Assembly: GCF_002197645.1 (NCBI RefSeq)
Contig: NZ_CP021874.1
Location: 1,178,001 to 1,242,000, forward strand
Source: Enterococcus wangshanyuanii
GTDB taxonomy: Bacteria; Bacillota; Bacilli; Lactobacillales; Enterococcaceae
Direction: 5' to 3'
DNA: 64,000 nt
This document shows positions 1 through 10,203 of this stretch, one piece after another. The position numbers and the translations under genes are program-made. Under the pieces are notes generated by a model that saw nothing but the letters and a program-made list of their open reading frames with translations, was not told where the DNA came from and did not search any database. Position 1 is the first letter of the stretch. Every line of letters begins with the position of its first letter.

Positions 1-454
1 CCGGGATATACTTTGGCACAAAATAAGAACGGGCTTCATACGTATAATCTCTTGACGTTGCTTTTTTATCTCGGTTAGTCGATGAGCTGCCAAATCCATA
101 ACTACTTCTTTTAGGCATATTACCAAATAAATTTGGTTTTTGCTTTGTTGTCGTTTTATTATGGCTCATCATATAATTTGGCAAATTCGATTTGTGTTGC
201 GCAAGCTCCGCCATCTGCTCCGGACTATGAGATACATTGCTATTATTTGTTTGTGTTGGTTGTTTCGTCATTGTCGGCTGCACGGTGATTGGATCGATCA
301 CAGGAGCCTGTGGTTGTACAGTAGTTGTATTTGTCAACATTGGTTCATCTTGAAACAATGTACGTTTATTCTCTGAAACGAGTTTTACACCTAAATCATC
401 ATCATAAGCTGGAAAACGAAAATGTTTTCTTTTGATTTGCGCTGGGTTTTCCAT
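1..454 (-). CDS. Unrecognised protein, N-terminal part only (gene runs off the window)
   Basis: An open frame runs from an ATG at 454 through the left edge, giving 151 N-terminal residues. A good ribosome binding site (AAAGGA, about 8 nt upstream) supports the start. The visible part begins MENPAQIKRKHFRFPAY, is hydrophilic and rich in Thr, Gln, Asn and Pro between about residues 35 and 130, and ends in ARSYFVPKYIPG. There is no signal peptide or membrane segment, so this looks like a disordered N-terminal extension before a domain outside the window. The F-x-P-x-x-x-P pattern near the edge faintly recalls the segment before the motor of FtsK/SftA translocases, but this is a guess. It lies downstream of the asnS terminator, so it is probably transcribed separately. 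Confidence 0.6.
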   Translation of the reverse strand, partial: MENPAQIKRKHFRFPAYDDDLGVKLVSENKRTLFQDEPMLTNTTTVQPQAPVIDPITVQPTMTKQPTQTNNSNVSHSPEQMAELAQHKSNLPNYMMSHNKTTTKQKPNLFGNMPKRSSYGFGSSSTNRDKKATSRDYTYEARSYFVPKYIP

Positions 455-602
455 TGGATTCAGTCCTTTTATTGTACTTTCTGTCAATTCTACCATAAAT
501 TACTGGATTTCTAAACAATTTGCCTTAACTTTTCTTTTTTCTTACTGATCTTTTATGTCTATTCATTTTTTCATTGCGCAAAGTAAGAGATGTTTTTCGC
601 AA

Positions 603-650
603 AAAAAGCCATCGAAGCAAAGTAGCTACTCTGCCTCGATGGTTTTTCAT
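603..650 (-). terminator. Rho-independent terminator after asnS
   Basis: Near-perfect inverted repeat with arms CCATCGAGGCAGAGTAG and CTACTTTGCTTCGATGG on the minus strand, followed by a run of seven T. It sits just after the asnS stop codon. Confidence 0.85.
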
Positions 651-659
651 AAGAATTTC

Positions 660-1958
660 TTATGGATAAATACGATTCAATAAGCGTGGGAATGGACTTG
701 CTTCACGAACGTGTTCGATCCCAGCAAGCCAAGTCACAGTACGTTCTAGACCTAAACCAAAGCCTGAGTGCGGTACTGAACCATAGCGACGCAAATCTAA
801 ATACCAAGCGTATTCTGCTTCATCTAAGTTATGATTGCGAATTTGCTCTAATAGATAATCATGATCGACAGCACGTTCAGAACCGCCGATGATTTCACCG
901 TAGCCTTCTGGTGCGATCATATCGGCACAAATCACAACATCATCACGCGTAGGATGTGGTTTCATATAAAAAGCTTTGATTGCTTTTGGATAGTTTAAAA
1001 TAAATACAGGACGATCAAAAGAGTTCGCGATAAAGGTTTCATGCGGTGAGCCAAAATCATCTCCCCATTCGATATCATCAAACCCATTTTCTTTCAGTAA
1101 TTCAACCGCTTCGTCATAAGAAATACGAGGGAATGGTAATTGTGTATATTTTTTCAGGACTTCTCTATCACGTCCTAAAACATCAAGAGCGTAATCACAA
1201 TTATCCAACACACTTTGAACCAAGAAGGCTACATATTGCTCTTGGACTTCCAAGCTTTCTTCTTGATGCATGAAGGCCATTTCAGGTTCGATCATCCAAA
1301 ATTCGATCAAGTGACGGCGTGTTTTCGATTTTTCTGCTCTAAAAGTTGGTCCAAATGAGAAGACTTTCCCAAAAGCTAAAGCCGCTGCTTCCATATATAA
1401 TTGACCACTTTGGGATAGGTACGCTTTTTGATCGAAATAATTGGTTTCAAATAGATCTGTTGTGCCTTCTGCTGTGCTTGCTGTTAAAATCGGTGGATCG
1501 ATTTTTACGAAGTTGTTTTTATTGAAAAATTCATAGGTCGCACGAATGATTTCGTTACGGATTTGCATAATTGCATGCTGACGGGATGAACGCAGCCATA
1601 AATGACGGTGATCCATCAAAAAGTCTGTCCCATGTTCTTTCGGTGTAATTGGATATTCATGACTTTCACCGATCACCTCGATGCCAGTCACACCGATCTC
1701 ATAACCAAATTTTGAGCGGCTGTCTTCTCTGATTTCGCCAGTGATCCAGACAGAGGTTTCTTGCGTTAAGCTTTTCGCCAATTGAAAGACCTCTTCAGGT
1801 ACCTCACTTTTGACAACGATTCCTTGAAAATAAGCTGTTCCATCACGTAATTGTAAAAAAGCGATTTTTCCGCTTGAACGTTTGTTGGCGATCCAAGCGC
1901 CGATTTTTACGGTTTCCCCCACATGATGTTTTGAATCAATAATTTGAATTTGTTCCAC
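660..1958 (-). CDS. asnS: Asparaginyl-tRNA synthetase
   Basis: Charges tRNA-Asn with asparagine in the cytoplasm. The 432-residue product has the class II layout: an N-terminal OB-fold anticodon-binding domain ([20 protein letters not shown]) and a catalytic core with motif 2 ([15 protein letters not shown]) and motif 3 ([13 protein letters not shown]). I chose GTG at 1958, which is preceded by GGAGAG at 8 nt and gives [15 protein letters not shown], the usual family start. A longer TTG-started frame to 2027 would overlap aspB and has no ribosome site. The gene follows aspB by 46 bp in the conserved Firmicutes dinG-ypmB-aspB-asnS block. The dnaD gene that follows asnS in Bacillus is not present here. 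Confidence 0.95.
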   Translation of the reverse strand: MEQIQIIDSKHHVGETVKIGAWIANKRSSGKIAFLQLRDGTAYFQGIVVKSEVPEEVFQLAKSLTQETSVWITGEIREDSRSKFGYEIGVTGIEVIGESHEYPITPKEHGTDFLMDHRHLWLRSSRQHAIMQIRNEIIRATYEFFNKNNFVKIDPPILTASTAEGTTDLFETNYFDQKAYLSQSGQLYMEAAALAFGKVFSFGPTFRAEKSKTRRHLIEFWMIEPEMAFMHQEESLEVQEQYVAFLVQSVLDNCDYALDVLGRDREVLKKYTQLPFPRISYDEAVELLKENGFDDIEWGDDFGSPHETFIANSFDRPVFILNYPKAIKAFYMKPHPTRDDVVICADMIAPEGYGEIIGGSERAVDHDYLLEQIRNHNLDEAEYAWYLDLRRYGSVPHSGFGLGLERTVTWLAGIEHVREASPFPRLLNRIYP

Positions 1959-2004
1959 AATCGTCTCTCCATTCATTTCTTTTTTGCCATCCCGAATTGA
2001 GTAT

Positions 2005-3195
2005 TTATTTGGTTGATTTTGCTTCAATAAATGCGGTGATTCGTTTCGCCGCTTCTTCTAATGTTGGTAAATCTGTTGCGTAGCTGATCCGAACATTTTC
2101 GGGTGCGCCAAAGCCTGCTCCTGTGACTAATGCGACATGGGCTTCAGCTAATAAGTCGTCTACCCATTTCGTTACATCCGTATAGCCGCAAAGGTCCATC
2201 GTTTCTTTGATATTTGGAAATAGATAAAATGCGCCTTGCGGTTTTTCCATTTTAAATCCTGGAATTGCTGCAAAAAGTGGATATATTTTATTTAAACGCT
2301 CTTCAAAAGCCTGTCTCATTGTTTCTACGGTATCCTGCTCCCCACTCAACGCTTCAATTGCAGCATATTGACTGACCGCGGTCGGATTACTCGTTGATTG
2401 TGAAGCGATGTCATTCATTGCACTGATGATTGCTTGATCTCCCACCGCATAGCCAATTCGCCAGCCGGTCATCGCATAGCTTTTAGAGACGCCATTGATA
2501 ATGATCGTTTGCCTTTGGATTTCTTTTGATAAGGTTGATATTGGGGTAAAGACAGCTCCATTATAGACCAATTTACCATAAATATCGTCTGAGACAATCA
2601 AAATATCATGTAAGACAGCCCAGTCACCGATTTTTTGTAATTCTTCTTCTGTGTAAATCATCCCTGTAGGGTTAGAGGGTGTATTTAAAATCAAGATTTT
2701 GGTTTTGTCTGTTCTTGCTTTTTCTAATTGTTCAACAGTTACTTTAAATTTTTCTTCCTGTGCACACGTAATGAATACCGGTACTCCCTCAGCTAGCTTC
2801 ACCTGTTCGCCATAACTCACCCAATAAGGGACTGGAATGATGACTTCATCCAACGGGTTTAAGACTGCTTGAAACAGTAAGTATAAAGCAAATTTAGCGC
2901 CATCGGTGATAATAACATTTTCCATCTGATACTCTAATCGATAATTGCGTTGAATATATTCTACGACCGCCTGCCTTAATTCTTTAATGCCGGCAGAGGG
3001 TGTGTAGTAGCTAGCTTGACCACTTTCGATCGCCTGAATCGCTGCCCGCTGGATATTCTTAGGTGTCGTAAAATCTGGTTCTCCAACCGTTAAACTCAAT
3101 ACATCATTTCCTTGAGCTTTTAGGGCATTCGCTTTGGCGGAAGCTGCCAAGGTAACTGAAGGTTCTAATTTTTGTGCACGTGTTGATATCTCCAT
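2005..3195 (-). CDS. aspB: Aspartate aminotransferase, class I/II PLP enzyme
   Basis: Interconverts aspartate and oxaloacetate using glutamate/2-oxoglutarate. The 396-residue product is full length for the AspB group. Visible landmarks are the N-terminal [11 protein letters not shown] motif, NTPSNPTG in the cofactor site, [13 protein letters not shown], the PLP-binding lysine in [16 protein letters not shown], and the substrate arginine in [11 protein letters not shown] at 3195 is preferred because GGAG lies 8 nt upstream. An in-frame ATG six codons earlier has only a weak site. It lies between ypmB-like and asnS, presumably in one transcript, which couples aspartate supply to Asn-tRNA charging. 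Confidence 0.93.
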   Translation of the reverse strand: MEISTRAQKLEPSVTLAASAKANALKAQGNDVLSLTVGEPDFTTPKNIQRAAIQAIESGQASYYTPSAGIKELRQAVVEYIQRNYRLEYQMENVIITDGAKFALYLLFQAVLNPLDEVIIPVPYWVSYGEQVKLAEGVPVFITCAQEEKFKVTVEQLEKARTDKTKILILNTPSNPTGMIYTEEELQKIGDWAVLHDILIVSDDIYGKLVYNGAVFTPISTLSKEIQRQTIIINGVSKSYAMTGWRIGYAVGDQAIISAMNDIASQSTSNPTAVSQYAAIEALSGEQDTVETMRQAFEERLNKIYPLFAAIPGFKMEKPQGAFYLFPNIKETMDLCGYTDVTKWVDDLLAEAHVALVTGAGFGAPENVRISYATDLPTLEEAAKRITAFIEAKSTK

Positions 3196-3284
3196 ACGAT
3201 TTACTCCATTCATTTTTTATTCTTCATTTTTCATGTACTGCTCTACATACTTTTGTACTTCTTACACTAGCATAAATCGTCTCG

Positions 3285-3791
3285 TCAGACATTTTTTATG
3301 ATCATGATTTCTTCTGCTTTTTCAAATGACAATAAATAGTAGGACAAGGAACCGTCATCGTTTTTAGTAATAACTTCCCATGTAGGTTTATCCTCGTATA
3401 GACCTAAGCTGATTTTTTGTATGTCTTTTTCTTTATAATCCGTGCTCATGATCTGGCGAATCTGTCCCTCTTCTACTCCGTCTTTTTGATTTAGTACAGT
3501 AATATTCTTCCCTGATTTCGGAATGATGACTACTAATTCTTCTCCTTTAGCATCTTTTCCCGTCACAGAAAAGGAGGTTTCCTTCCTAGTAAACCAGTAA
3601 AAGTTATCAACTGATTCAAGTTGAGCATACTCTTTTGCGATTGCTGTGGCTTCTTTTTCAGCTTGTTTCCACGGATGAGTTGCCCGTACATAGAAAATGA
3701 CAACCATTACGATCACCACTAATAAGGCTGTAATGATTCCTAAAAGAATTTTTGTCTTTCTCACTTCATTTTGTTCTTTTTTCCCTTGCAA
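3285..3791 (-). CDS. ypmB: YpmB-like membrane-anchored protein (DUF5590)
   Basis: Product of 168 residues with a short basic N terminus, one membrane segment at about residues 13-34 (ILLGIITALLVVIVMVVIFY), and an extracytoplasmic domain of alternating strands consistent with the PepSY-like DUF5590 fold. Function is unknown. The assignment rests on topology, on the motif pattern (SVDNFYWFTRKE, WEVITKNDDGSLSYYLLSFE) and on position: ypmB lies between dinG and aspB in Bacillus. The start is TTG at 3791 with GGAGAGG 9 nt upstream. An internal GTG at codon 10 is possible but lacks a clear site. The ypmA gene of Bacillus is absent here. Confidence 0.8.
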   Translation of the reverse strand: MQGKKEQNEVRKTKILLGIITALLVVIVMVVIFYVRATHPWKQAEKEATAIAKEYAQLESVDNFYWFTRKETSFSVTGKDAKGEELVVIIPKSGKNITVLNQKDGVEEGQIRQIMSTDYKEKDIQKISLGLYEDKPTWEVITKNDDGSLSYYLLSFEKAEEIMIIKNV

Positions 3792-3877
3792 TCGCCTCGT
3801 CCTCTCCTTACTTACTGGCTATCATTATAGCAGAAAACTATTTTTAATTTAATAGGCAGTAAGTAAATTTCTTTTTG

Positions 3878-6643
3878 TCAGCTATTTAAAAAATCTGCTA
3901 ATTCCGACGTTATTTCATTTAAAGGTGCTTCTTTCACAGGTAGATCCTTTGGTAAAGCTTTGATCATTTGCTTCCCATATTTTGCTGTGATCAAACGTCG
4001 ATCTAATACGATCATCGCACCTTTATCTTTATTTGAACGAATCAAGCGACCCAATGCTTGTCGTAAACGTAAAGTTGCTTTTGGCAATGCTTCATGGGTA
4101 AATGCTTGAATTCCTTTTTCCTCCAAGTACTCATAACGTGCTTTCACAAACGGCCGCTGAGGATTTTCAAAAGGTAAACGAGTAACGATCAGAAGAGATA
4201 AGGTATCTCCTGGCAAGTCTACACCTTCCCAAAAACTATCCGCGCCGAGCAAAATACTATTTTTAGAATGGATAAATCGTTTCAAGATCTTTTCTCGACT
4301 GCCGCTGATCCCTTGAGCCAAAAGTTCCCGTCCATCATTAAGAAAAGGCTGATGTAAACGATGATAAACGCTCGAAAGAATCTCATGAGAGGTAAATAGC
4401 ACCAAGATAGAACGATTCTGCTGTGAAATTTCCTGAATAACCGTTGCGATGTAGGCCGAAAATTCAGCATTATTCACTTGATTGACTGCAATACCATCTG
4501 TTGGAATATATAAACGTGCATGATGTTCATAGTCGTAAGGATCGGGCAGCGTCTTGAATAAGGCGTCGGGCACACCTAATTTATTCGGTAAATATTTTTT
4601 ATCTCTACCAAATTTTAATGTTCCGCCAGTATATAGAATATGCTGATACCGCTCATACCAAGTTGTTGTAGGCAAAATACTCGCCTCAAGATCATTGACA
4701 GCTAACGTACCGTACCCTTGCGATGTCCGGCTATATTCCTTGATCCAACGCGGCTGCCATTCATTCACATAAATGTCAAAGCACTCGTGTAAATGGTCGA
4801 TTTGCTCAAAAAACTGCAGCAAACGGACAAAAATAATGCGATCAGAAGAAGTATACTTTTCTAAATGCTCTTCAATCGAATGCTGAATTCTTTTTTGGAT
4901 CTCTTTCATTTCAGATAATAAAATATCGATTTTTTGAATTGATGCTTCTCCTTCTAAAGAAAGCTGATCGAACAATGATTTGACCAACAGTTCTGTCTCC
5001 ATCGATTGTCGGTTTTGCTTTGGAAATAAAGCATTGATTTCGTAAAAAAGATCGCTGAACTCCTCAACTAGATCATTAGCTGCATTACAATAGATCCGCA
5101 ACAAGCGCTGTTCTTCTTTGGACCTGTCGAAAATATTCGTGACTTGGTCAAATAGCTGCTCTTCTTCTAAATAAAGTGCTAGTTGTTTTTTAAATGACGC
5201 ATAATTAAACTGACGATGAGAAATTTTACCTGCGATGTCCGGCAAATGATGCGCTTCGTCGATGATCAAATAAGGACTTTTTGGCAAAAGTGCCGTTTCT
5301 CTGAGCGATTCCTGAGCTAAAAATGCATGATTGACAATCAACACATTGCTTTGTTTGACTTTTTTATAAAGAAAGCGGACAAAGTCTTCCTGATACAGTG
5401 CATCTTGATTGGATAGAAAATCTATGCCTCGATGAGCAACATCACGCCAAAAAATATGATTAAAATTGATCAGCTGCAATTCGTCTAAATCACCTGTTAC
5501 CGTTTCTAAGAGCCACACTAAAACGCCCATTTGATAAAGAGCATATTGCTTTTGCGGTAACGGATTCTTCAATGTCGCTTTAAAACGCTGTAAATCAATA
5601 TAATGGCGATGACTTTTGATGATCGTTGCCTGTAGAGGTTTAGGACAAATTCGATTGGCCAGTTGGATGTCTTTTTCCACCAATTGATTTTGTAAAACAA
5701 TCGAGACCGTACTAATGATCAACGGTTTTTCCGGTGTTGCCAAATAGCTCAAAGGAAATAAATAGCCTAAGCTTTTCCCAGTACCTGTCGCAGCTTCAAT
5801 AAACAAATCTTTATTTTCATCCTGAGTAAAATGCTCATACACCAAATTCATCATACGACTTTGTTCCGAACGATAGCTTATCGTTTGTCCAAAAAGCTTT
5901 TCTTTGGTTTTTTTCTTCTTTGGAAATGTCGCCTGACCATACAATTTTTCTTCAAAAAGCGGAACTTCTTTTTTTCTTAATGCGATTCCTGAAACGACTC
6001 GATACTCTTTAGATAACGGTAAAATATCCTGTTTCATCTCTTCGTAAATATAATGGATATAACGGCTAGTATCCATGCCGGTTTGCTGACTCAACTTATC
6101 AATAGCTTCCATTGTGATCAGTGGTAATCGGCGCATCTTCGCTTCGATCAGCAATAGTAATTCCGCAGTGACCTGTGCATCACTATCGGCTTGATGCGGG
6201 TTATCGTGAACTAATCCCAAGCTTTCAGACAAATCACCTAATCGAAAACTTTTTTCCGTTGGTAAAAAGATTTGTGCCAGTTCCACTGTATCGATTCCGG
6301 GAATTTCTAGTTTTGGTGCTCCACAGCGAACCAACTCCTGCGCCAAAAACGAATAGTCAAAATAAATATTATGAGCGACAAACACAGTATCTGCCAAAAG
6401 ATTGTAAATCGTCAGTGCAACATCTTCGAAATAAGGCGCTTTTTGGACTCTACTATTACTGATACCTGTAAGTTTTTGAATTTGTGGAGAAATAGCTTGA
6501 TTGGGGTTGATATCTGTTGCAAATCGGGAAATGATTTTTCCGTCTTGGATCAGCACGCAGCCGAATTGGATGATTCGGTCAATTGACGAATCTGTACCTG
6601 TTGTTTCGATATCGACCACTGCATATATTTGACTTTTTTTCAT
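3878..6643 (-). CDS. dinG: ExoIII-DinG family exonuclease/helicase
   Basis: A 921-residue fusion of a DEDDh exonuclease and an XPD-like helicase fold. The exonuclease shows DIETTG (Asp11, Glu13), HNIYFDY (Asp97 region) and H150-x4-D155. The helicase shows Walker A ATGTGKS at 285-291, DEAH at 462-465, and motif VI QALGRLIRS near the C terminus. The segment where Fe-S members carry clustered cysteines reads KSHRHYIDLQRF and has none, so no cluster is expected. That agrees with Gram-positive DinG proteins described as nucleases rather than classical helicases. Probable role is DNA repair or processing of 3' ends. The start has AAAGGCGGGG upstream. It heads the dinG-ypmB-aspB-asnS run. Confidence 0.92.
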   Translation of the reverse strand: MKKSQIYAVVDIETTGTDSSIDRIIQFGCVLIQDGKIISRFATDINPNQAISPQIQKLTGISNSRVQKAPYFEDVALTIYNLLADTVFVAHNIYFDYSFLAQELVRCGAPKLEIPGIDTVELAQIFLPTEKSFRLGDLSESLGLVHDNPHQADSDAQVTAELLLLIEAKMRRLPLITMEAIDKLSQQTGMDTSRYIHYIYEEMKQDILPLSKEYRVVSGIALRKKEVPLFEEKLYGQATFPKKKKTKEKLFGQTISYRSEQSRMMNLVYEHFTQDENKDLFIEAATGTGKSLGYLFPLSYLATPEKPLIISTVSIVLQNQLVEKDIQLANRICPKPLQATIIKSHRHYIDLQRFKATLKNPLPQKQYALYQMGVLVWLLETVTGDLDELQLINFNHIFWRDVAHRGIDFLSNQDALYQEDFVRFLYKKVKQSNVLIVNHAFLAQESLRETALLPKSPYLIIDEAHHLPDIAGKISHRQFNYASFKKQLALYLEEEQLFDQVTNIFDRSKEEQRLLRIYCNAANDLVEEFSDLFYEINALFPKQNRQSMETELLVKSLFDQLSLEGEASIQKIDILLSEMKEIQKRIQHSIEEHLEKYTSSDRIIFVRLLQFFEQIDHLHECFDIYVNEWQPRWIKEYSRTSQGYGTLAVNDLEASILPTTTWYERYQHILYTGGTLKFGRDKKYLPNKLGVPDALFKTLPDPYDYEHHARLYIPTDGIAVNQVNNAEFSAYIATVIQEISQQNRSILVLFTSHEILSSVYHRLHQPFLNDGRELLAQGISGSREKILKRFIHSKNSILLGADSFWEGVDLPGDTLSLLIVTRLPFENPQRPFVKARYEYLEEKGIQAFTHEALPKATLRLRQALGRLIRSNKDKGAMIVLDRRLITAKYGKQMIKALPKDLPVKEAPLNEITSELADFLNS

Positions 6644-6729
6644 TGCTTCCCCGCCTTTCTCTACCCTTGACGATTATACTACAAAACGACATTTTTTTTT
6701 AGTCTTAGTTGATAGCATTTAAGAAATTA

Positions 6730-6775
6730 AAAAGACCTGAAAGACAACGTGTTCCGTTATCTCTCAGGTCTTTTG
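6730..6775 (-). terminator. Terminator after the 503-residue protein gene
   Basis: Inverted repeat AAAAGACCTGAGAGA / TCTTTCAGGTCTTTTT on the minus strand, with T-rich flanks on both sides, so it could act in both directions. Confidence 0.8.
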
Positions 6776-6815
6776 ACTACCATCTGTCATTTTTAGGCTG
6801 AATGCTATTAGAAAT

Positions 6816-8327
6816 TTATTTTTCGACAGGCATCAGGCTTAAGTTCTGCATATATTGATCCATCAAAATATACCCTTCTAAACGGCGTAATAGATCCACA
6901 GAACAACGAACTTTTTTTCCAAATAAAGAACGGCTGTAAGCAAGTTCACGCATTTCTTGTAAAAATTCATCTAAAGAAGAAACTAAACTGGCACAGCTAA
7001 GACGCCCGCAAATCAAAACATCTTCTTTGCGCAGACGAACGACCTGCCCCCAAGAATAATTTAAATATTCTGCCTGATTGATTTGTGCTAATAATTCAGA
7101 ACGCAAGATGCTTTTCTTTTGCACATGATTTTTCTTAGCTCCTAAGCGCATCCGTTTATTCATAAAGCGTAAATAAATTTCATCTTCTAAATTCTCCATC
7201 TCCGTTTTAGAGAAATTGGGAATTTTAGCAGGTGCATCAATTGTTTTACTACTTTTCAGTAGTTTTGAAAAACGTGGCCAGTTACTTGGTGTAGCTTTTT
7301 TCGTTTTTCTTTTCTTGAAGACTAGCAATGAGAGGTCAACTGGTTTAAACGCTGTGCTTTCTGTCTCAATTTCTTTGACCACAAGTTCCTGATCTGTGAT
7401 TGATTTATTGCGTTTTAGCTTCATTGTATTTCGTTCTTTTTTAGAAACGAAACTCTCCGCTCGATCTGTCCTATCTTCTGCTTCTTGATTTGGATAAATT
7501 GTAGGTTCTTCTGTTGGGGAATCTTCTTGAACTGGTTTTTCCACCAATTCGTTCGCCAACTTTTTTTCAGGTTCTTTTACTGCCTCATCTTCTGTTACTG
7601 TTTGGCTTTCTTGCACTTTCTCAGCTGTTTCAGTCTCATCGATCAATTCGGCTTCTACAGCAACTTCTGATTGTTTCTCAGGCTTCTCAGTATCCTTTTT
7701 TTCTTCCTCGATCACTAGAGGCTGTGCTCGTTTTAAGTGGATAGTTTGGATACTTCTTGATATGATCGGATGAGTTTGTTTACTTTGCAACTCAATTTGA
7801 CCTGAATGAATTGTTTCAGTCAGCTCATTGATCATTTTACGCAAACGAAAAATCTCATTCGATGTTTCGATCATTTGCTTCATCATTCCCTGAATCTCAC
7901 CTGTGTTCAACTCTGACTGACTTTTAGAAACAAGAGAACGCTCTGATGACTCCAGCGTGATCTCTTCGAACCACTTTTTCAAGTTCATTCGTAATTCTCT
8001 TCTAGTTGGTTCAAAACTACCCATCAATAATGTATAGTACATTACTTCTGTTTCAACATACATGTAGATTTTTTTTACCACTAATTCTTCAAATTCTTCC
8101 GTTTCATCCCAGCTATCACAAATCGCATCAAAAAAAGCTTCACCTTCAGCTAAATTTTGATAATCTTTTGCCAGATTCAACTTTCGAACCAGGTAAAAGG
8201 CGTATGGGGTTTCTACATCATCGGCATAGATTTCACGGCCTAAATAATCCGGATCAACCTCTTTACAAAGAACTGTTGACCGTTCTTCTTTTTCTGATTG
8301 ACGTTGTCGTTTACTAATCGTTCTCAC
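6816..8327 (-). CDS. Unrecognised 503-residue protein with acidic low-complexity middle
   Basis: I do not recognise the family. Three parts are visible: residues about 1-150, ordered and rich in aromatics and acids (YLGREIYADDVETPYAFYLV); about 155-340, a helical then Glu/Lys/Thr/Pro-rich linker that is probably disordered; and about 350-503, a basic then mixed domain ending in LEGYILMDQYMQNLSLMPVEK. There is no signal peptide or membrane segment, so it is likely cytoplasmic. The start is uncertain: GTG at 8327 follows GAGG by only 2 nt, and no ATG occurs for more than 80 codons, so a nearby ATT or other codon could be used. It is bounded by its own terminator, so probably a single-gene unit. 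The first domain may resemble replication-initiation or phage-type proteins, but I cannot support that. Confidence 0.65.
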   Translation of the reverse strand: MRTISKRQRQSEKEERSTVLCKEVDPDYLGREIYADDVETPYAFYLVRKLNLAKDYQNLAEGEAFFDAICDSWDETEEFEELVVKKIYMYVETEVMYYTLLMGSFEPTRRELRMNLKKWFEEITLESSERSLVSKSQSELNTGEIQGMMKQMIETSNEIFRLRKMINELTETIHSGQIELQSKQTHPIISRSIQTIHLKRAQPLVIEEEKKDTEKPEKQSEVAVEAELIDETETAEKVQESQTVTEDEAVKEPEKKLANELVEKPVQEDSPTEEPTIYPNQEAEDRTDRAESFVSKKERNTMKLKRNKSITDQELVVKEIETESTAFKPVDLSLLVFKKRKTKKATPSNWPRFSKLLKSSKTIDAPAKIPNFSKTEMENLEDEIYLRFMNKRMRLGAKKNHVQKKSILRSELLAQINQAEYLNYSWGQVVRLRKEDVLICGRLSCASLVSSLDEFLQEMRELAYSRSLFGKKVRCSVDLLRRLEGYILMDQYMQNLSLMPVEK

Positions 8328-8612
8328 TTCCTCAATTTTTTTCCTTTATAAATCGTATCATTTTTTTAGAAAAAAGAACACACTTTCTATTCTATTATAC
8401 CGATAAATTCGTAAAATTGTTCTCATTTTTTTACAAATATCTTCAATTAAACGAAAAACACAGATAATACATACATTTAAACAACATTTATTCATTTTTT
8501 TCGTCCATTGACTAGCTTCTGCATCAGAAATGTTTAACTATCCTAATCGTCTCAAACATCACGCTTCTATTTTTTCACTTCGGTTCCTTTATTTAGCTGA
8601 TGTATACTAAAT
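8328..8612. other. Gene-free spacer with a -10 box for the upstream unknown gene
   Basis: AT-rich. TATAAT on the minus strand (8394-8399) lies about 65 bp before the GTG of the unknown gene, but the -35 region is poor. Nothing else recognisable. Confidence 0.4.
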
Positions 8613-8655
8613 AAAAAAGAGAGAAAATACTCTATTTGAGCATCTTCTCTCTTTC
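8613..8655 (-). terminator. Terminator after the APC permease
   Basis: Minus strand GAAAGAGAGAAGAT / ATTTTCTCTCTTTTTT forms a stem with an A/T-rich loop, followed by a T run, immediately after the permease stop. Confidence 0.8.
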
Positions 8656-8662
8656 ATTCCGC

Positions 8663-10102
8663 TTATGCGTTTGCTTTCTTTTTATCCCGACGTGCAAGTG
8701 CAGGTAAAATCATACCCAGCAAAATTAGCACGACTGGTGTAATCACATTTGAAGCCAGCTGGAAAAACCATGCTTTAGGATTTGCCGCAAAGTCGATTTT
8801 TGGCACCATACCTAAAATACAAGCGAAGGCCGTAAACAAGAAACACCACAAACCGAAACCAAAGGCGATTTTCGGATTCTTGATGAATTTATATTCTGAA
8901 CTGTAATTTTTATATGCTTTATTCAACATCATGTAGGCAAAGAATACCCATAGATAACGCATCGGCATTACAACAGAGTTCAGGTTTGTCAGCCATTTTA
9001 CAAGTTCTTGAATATTTTCAATACCAAACATTGGTAATACAATGATAATACTTACAAGAATACCCGTTAATAAATATCCATTGACTAATGTGCCTTTTTT
9101 ACTTCTTTTACGTAAAGCTTCCGGTACAAAATCAGGATCAGCATCTGCTAAAAGAATTTGTAGCGGTGCATCAATTGAAAAGGCTAATGCTGAAATTTGT
9201 CCAATACCATTTGTGATCGCATAAATGATCATTAGTAGATTTCCAACGCCATAATACTCGCCTAAAAGTTGGAAAGCTGTATACGCCCCATTCGCCATTA
9301 AATCTTCTGGAATATTATTGCTTGCAAACAGCATCCCCATCGCAAATGACCCTAAAACAGCAGACACACCGACCATCGCTGCTAGGAAGATCATTCCTTT
9401 AGGAAACTCTTTAGATGGGTTTCTCATCGAATTGACATAAGGAGAAATCTTTTCCGCTCCTCCGACTGCAAAAACCAACATAGAGACGGTCGTAAAATAG
9501 CTAAAATCAAATTTAGGAATATACGTACTGACTTTATCCATATGAGGTGTTGCAAATTCAACTGTTGAGTTCATCATTGGGGCTCCGATCGCTAATAATA
9601 TGAACAGCATAGACATGACAAAAATAGCTGTTCCGGCCATTCCACCAATGACTTTTAAGGTCATCAAACCTCTTGTTGATAATAGTAAAAAGATCAAAAA
9701 GATCGCTAAGGAAATCAACGTGATCCCCACAACAGAAAAATTACTTACAATGTTGCCATTCCCTTGGATCGCCCAACCAAAAGCAATCAAAACTAATTGC
9801 GGTTTTTGTGCTAAATAAGGGATGTGTACGACCCAATAGGTCCAAGCTGCATAATACGCTAAACGCTTAGTGCTCGTATTTTGCACCCAAGAGCTGACGC
9901 CTCCGCTACTGTCTTTAAACGTTGAACCTAATTGACCAACGATCAACGCATAGGGAATAAAATATAAGACCAAAATCAAAATCCATGATGTGACAACCGA
10001 AATTCCTTGTTGTGCATAGTTATTCACAACATTTCCTAATCCCCAAACCATGTTGAAAGCAATTAATCCTACGGTAAACCAACGTAATTGCTTTTGTTCC
10101 AT
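8663..10102 (-). CDS. APC-superfamily amino acid permease (GadC/YjeM-like)
   Basis: A 479-residue polytopic protein with about 12-13 membrane segments. It begins WFTVGLIAFNMVWGLGNVVNNYA, where the unwound first helix of APC transporters carries its G-x-G motif. The conserved FAVGGAEKISPYV stretch in helix 6 and basic C terminus fit the glutamate/GABA antiporter branch and its YjeM-like relatives. The substrate is probably an amino acid but cannot be told from sequence. It is a single gene with its own promoter and terminator. No decarboxylase gene is adjacent, so an acid-resistance antiporter role is not supported by context. Confidence 0.8.
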   Translation of the reverse strand: MEQKQLRWFTVGLIAFNMVWGLGNVVNNYAQQGISVVTSWILILVLYFIPYALIVGQLGSTFKDSSGGVSSWVQNTSTKRLAYYAAWTYWVVHIPYLAQKPQLVLIAFGWAIQGNGNIVSNFSVVGITLISLAIFLIFLLLSTRGLMTLKVIGGMAGTAIFVMSMLFILLAIGAPMMNSTVEFATPHMDKVSTYIPKFDFSYFTTVSMLVFAVGGAEKISPYVNSMRNPSKEFPKGMIFLAAMVGVSAVLGSFAMGMLFASNNIPEDLMANGAYTAFQLLGEYYGVGNLLMIIYAITNGIGQISALAFSIDAPLQILLADADPDFVPEALRKRSKKGTLVNGYLLTGILVSIIIVLPMFGIENIQELVKWLTNLNSVVMPMRYLWVFFAYMMLNKAYKNYSSEYKFIKNPKIAFGFGLWCFLFTAFACILGMVPKIDFAANPKAWFFQLASNVITPVVLILLGMILPALARRDKKKANA

Positions 10103-10144
10103 CTAACCACTCCAATTCAATATAAAGTATAAAATATCCTTTTA

Positions 10145-10173
10145 ATCATAATCATTTTCAAATCGTTAAACAA
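10145..10173 (-). promoter_or_regulatory. Probable sigma-A promoter of the APC permease
   Basis: TTGTTT (10168-10173), 17-bp spacer, TATGAT (10145-10150) on the minus strand, about 45 bp before the ATG. An imperfect palindrome GATAAA...TTTATC lies just upstream at 10185-10203 and could bind a regulator. Confidence 0.6.
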
Positions 10174-10203
10174 GCATTTCTCTGGATAAACGTCGGTTTT
10201 ATC

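Noticed and set aside
140..376. 78-codon plus-strand frame rich in Cys, His and Trp
   Set aside because: Antisense of the partial minus-strand gene, with composition typical of a shadow frame.
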